Shown piece after piece: positions 4,788 through 5,458 of a DNA stretch of 5,458 nucleotides. Under the pieces are notes generated by a model. That model did not search any database. It was not told the DNA's origin and worked only from the letters and a program-made list of their open reading frames with translations. Numbering within the stretch: position 1 is the stretch's first letter; each line of letters opens with the position of its first letter. The stretch spans positions 1 through 5,458 of the forward strand of contig JACRFM010000050.1 in assembly GCA_016234305.1 (NCBI GenBank), in the 5' to 3' direction. A program made the translations under genes and the position numbers. Origin of the DNA: Candidatus Kerfeldbacteria bacterium. GTDB lineage: Bacteria > Patescibacteriota > Patescibacteriia > Veblenbacterales > UBA10138.

Positions 4788-4802
4788 GACAAGGTGATTT
4801 TT

Positions 4803-4886
4803 ATGAATTCAGTAGATTATAAATCAGCTGTTTTAATGCATCAATCCTCGCTTTTATTGATAGAGAGAGGTTTGTGGTGTTGTTAA
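4803..4886 (+). CDS. 27-residue leader-like peptide
   Basis: This short ORF has a good Shine-Dalgarno (AAGGTG, 4791-4796, 6 bases before the ATG), unlike most genes here. It follows operator 2 directly. The peptide has a hydrophobic-to-mixed middle (S-S-L-L-L-I) and ends in L-W-C-C before TAA; the single Trp codon is TGG at 4875-4877. It looks like a regulatory leader peptide ahead of the gene at 5008. The Trp codon lies just after the left arm of the long-range stem at 4856-4930. Against this, classical trp leaders have tandem Trp codons and this has one. It resembles no protein I know. Translation is inferred from the ribosome site and context. Confidence 0.5.
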   Translation: MNSVDYKSAVLMHQSSLLLIERGLWCC

Positions 4887-4930
4887 TGAATTATTTAAAT
4901 TGATATTTCCTTAAGCCCCTTTCTATCAAT
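4856..4930 (+). promoter_or_regulatory. Possible attenuator-like leader RNA stem
   Basis: ATTGATAGAGAGAGG (4856-4870, inside the leader ORF) pairs with CCCCTTTCTATCAAT (4916-4930) over 15 positions, with one G-U and one A-C mismatch. A ribosome on the final codons of the leader ORF would open it. An alternative stem, TAATGAATTA (4884-4893) with TAATTCATTA (4970-4979), involves the loop of the first stem and reaches the region before the gene at 5008. No classical GC-hairpin plus U-run terminator follows. An RNA switch is therefore inferred, not shown. Confidence 0.45.
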
Positions 4931-4977
4931 TGAGAGTGGTTTTAAATTAAAAAAAGTTTTTTAACAATTTAATTCAT

Positions 4978-5001
4978 TATAAAATAGACAATAAAAAGGA
5001 G
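4978..5001 (+). promoter_or_regulatory. -10-like box and strong ribosome binding site before the 5008 gene
   Basis: TATAAA / TAAAAT (4978-4985) could be a -10, though no good -35 precedes it. AAGGAG at 4996-5001, 6 bases before the ATG at 5008, is the best Shine-Dalgarno in the window and fixes that start. Confidence 0.5.
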
Positions 5002-5007
5002 AGGCAC

Positions 5008-5151
5008 ATGGCAGTTAAAGATATTCAAAAACAGTTAGAAAACGGTACAACAGTACTAAAGGCTCGCCTTTTATGTGAAGGCGCCAGAGCGACAAAAGAA
5101 ACTATTGATTTATACTTCCCCCCAAAATTCAGACAACCTGCTAAGATATAA
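5008..5151 (+). pseudogene. 5' fragment of an unrecognised gene, cut by an IS3-type element
   Basis: The reading frame has 47 codons with a strong Shine-Dalgarno. About the first 33 residues (MAVKDIQKQLENG, then VLKARLLCEGARATKETI) look like the charged, helical start of a larger cytoplasmic protein. From about 5106 the DNA looks like the left end of an insertion sequence, and the last residues (LYFPPKFRQPAKI) would be its chance translation. I do not recognise the gene. Its position after a TrpR-type operator and a Trp-containing leader suggests a link to aromatic amino acids, but that is inference. The alternative is a complete 47-residue protein, which I find less likely because the tail has the look of terminal IS sequence. 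The remainder of the gene should lie beyond the right end of the IS. Confidence 0.55.
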
Positions 5152-5154
5152 AAT

Positions 5155-5439
5155 ATGGGAAATATCAAACGCTCTCATCCACCCGGCTTTAAGGCTAAAG
5201 TTGCTTTGGATTTAATCAAGGAAACCGATACCGTTAGCGCTCTCTGTTCCAAGTATGCCATCCACCCGACCCAGGCCCATCAGTGGAAAAAACAATTACT
5301 CGCCAATGTTGAAGTCCTATTTTCTGACAAACCCTCAAGCGCTCTGGCCGAGAAGGACGAAATTATCGGCGAACTCTACAAACAGATCGGTCAGCTCAAA
5401 GTTGAGCTGGACTGGCTGAAAAAAAAATTATCAGTTTGA
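5155..5439 (+). CDS. IS3-family transposase OrfA (helix-turn-helix subunit)
   Basis: The 94-residue product is a typical OrfA of the IS3 family. A helix-turn-helix region (about 10-48: FKAKVALDLIKETDTVSALC, then a second helix with IHPTQAHQWKKQLL) binds the inverted repeats. A heptad-like coiled coil (about 64-92: LAEKDEIIGELYKQIGQL, continuing to LKKKL) serves dimerisation. ATG 5155 is the only suitable start, with a weak ribosome site and TATAAA just upstream. The frame ends at TGA 5437. Nine A's at 5419-5427 form a likely slippage site, and the -1 frame stays open to the window's end, as expected for an OrfAB fusion carrying the DDE catalytic domain. Confidence 0.9.
   Translation: MGNIKRSHPPGFKAKVALDLIKETDTVSALCSKYAIHPTQAHQWKKQLLANVEVLFSDKPSSALAEKDEIIGELYKQIGQLKVELDWLKKKLSV
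5419..5427 (+). other. Probable programmed -1 frameshift site (A9)
   Basis: A run of nine A's lies four codons before the OrfA stop. Slippage by -1 gives a frame reading ISLTKDKNK to the window's edge, with no stop. IS3 elements commonly make the OrfAB transposase this way. The +1 frame is also open over this short stretch, so the direction rests on family knowledge. Confidence 0.6.
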
Positions 5440-5458
5440 CAAAGGACAAAAACAAAAA

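Larger units (their letters stand above)
5106..5458 (+). mobile_element. IS3-family insertion sequence, left part
   Basis: The window ends inside the element. OrfA is complete and orfB would follow. The left end is placed at TG 5106-5107 because IS3 inverted repeats begin with TG and the following C-rich stretch (CTTCCCCCC, then AAAATTCAGACA, to about 5134) resembles terminal repeats of this family. The right end and target duplication lie outside the window, so this boundary is provisional. Base use in orfA is more GC-rich than the surrounding leader region, in line with a mobile origin. Confidence 0.7.

Noticed and set aside
4803..4886. Classical trp attenuator
   Set aside because: There are no tandem Trp codons and no GC-rich hairpin followed by a U-run; only a looser RNA-switch idea is kept.

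Overview
The window looks like a chromosomal segment of a small-genome bacterium, most plausibly a Candidate Phyla Radiation (Patescibacteria / Parcubacteria-like) organism. This is inferred from gene content only: a translin-family protein next to a stand-alone riboflavin kinase, a glyA-folD pair, a YerC-type TrpR-like repressor, a small two-helix membrane protein, short AT-rich intergenic DNA and many start codons without a Shine-Dalgarno sequence. No rRNA or marker gene is present to prove it.

Layout. Positions 1-91 are AT-rich and hold no gene I can support. Positions 92-480 are an RNA locus on the minus strand. An intact tRNA-Arg (anticodon GCG, 267-341) sits inside the D-loop position of a second, broken tRNA-Arg copy (outer limits 137-407). 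The broken copy is also interrupted by hairpins in its anticodon and T-arm positions. A 14-bp perfect inverted repeat brackets the inner tRNA, and a good intrinsic terminator (92-120) ends the unit. An AT-rich repeat block lies upstream (415-476). Next comes a small membrane protein (minus, 537-1046). Divergent from it are two overlapping plus-strand genes, a translin-family protein (1139-1717) and a riboflavin kinase (1710-2090). Converging on these from the minus strand is a one-carbon operon, glyA then folD (4233 to 2116), with the glyA stop codon directly touching the folD start.

The right end is the most regulated part. Between glyA and a TrpR/YerC-family repressor gene (4383-4679) lie a perfect DnaA box, a promoter and a palindromic operator. 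A second, longer and better palindrome of the same design follows the repressor gene at 4752-4787. It is followed by a 27-codon leader-like ORF with its own Shine-Dalgarno sequence and a Trp codon near its end, a long-range RNA stem that would compete with translation of that ORF, and a gene with a strong Shine-Dalgarno sequence (5008). That gene appears to be cut after about 33 codons by an IS3-family insertion sequence whose orfA (5155-5439) is complete and whose orfB runs off the window.

How the parts fit. GlyA makes 5,10-methylene-THF and FolD oxidises it, so these two form a functional unit. The repressor most likely controls itself through the first operator and the leader ORF plus the now-disrupted gene through the second. 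The identity of that target gene cannot be recovered from the remaining residues. The two points most worth a second look are the nested tRNA-Arg structure and the operator / leader / IS-disrupted target module.
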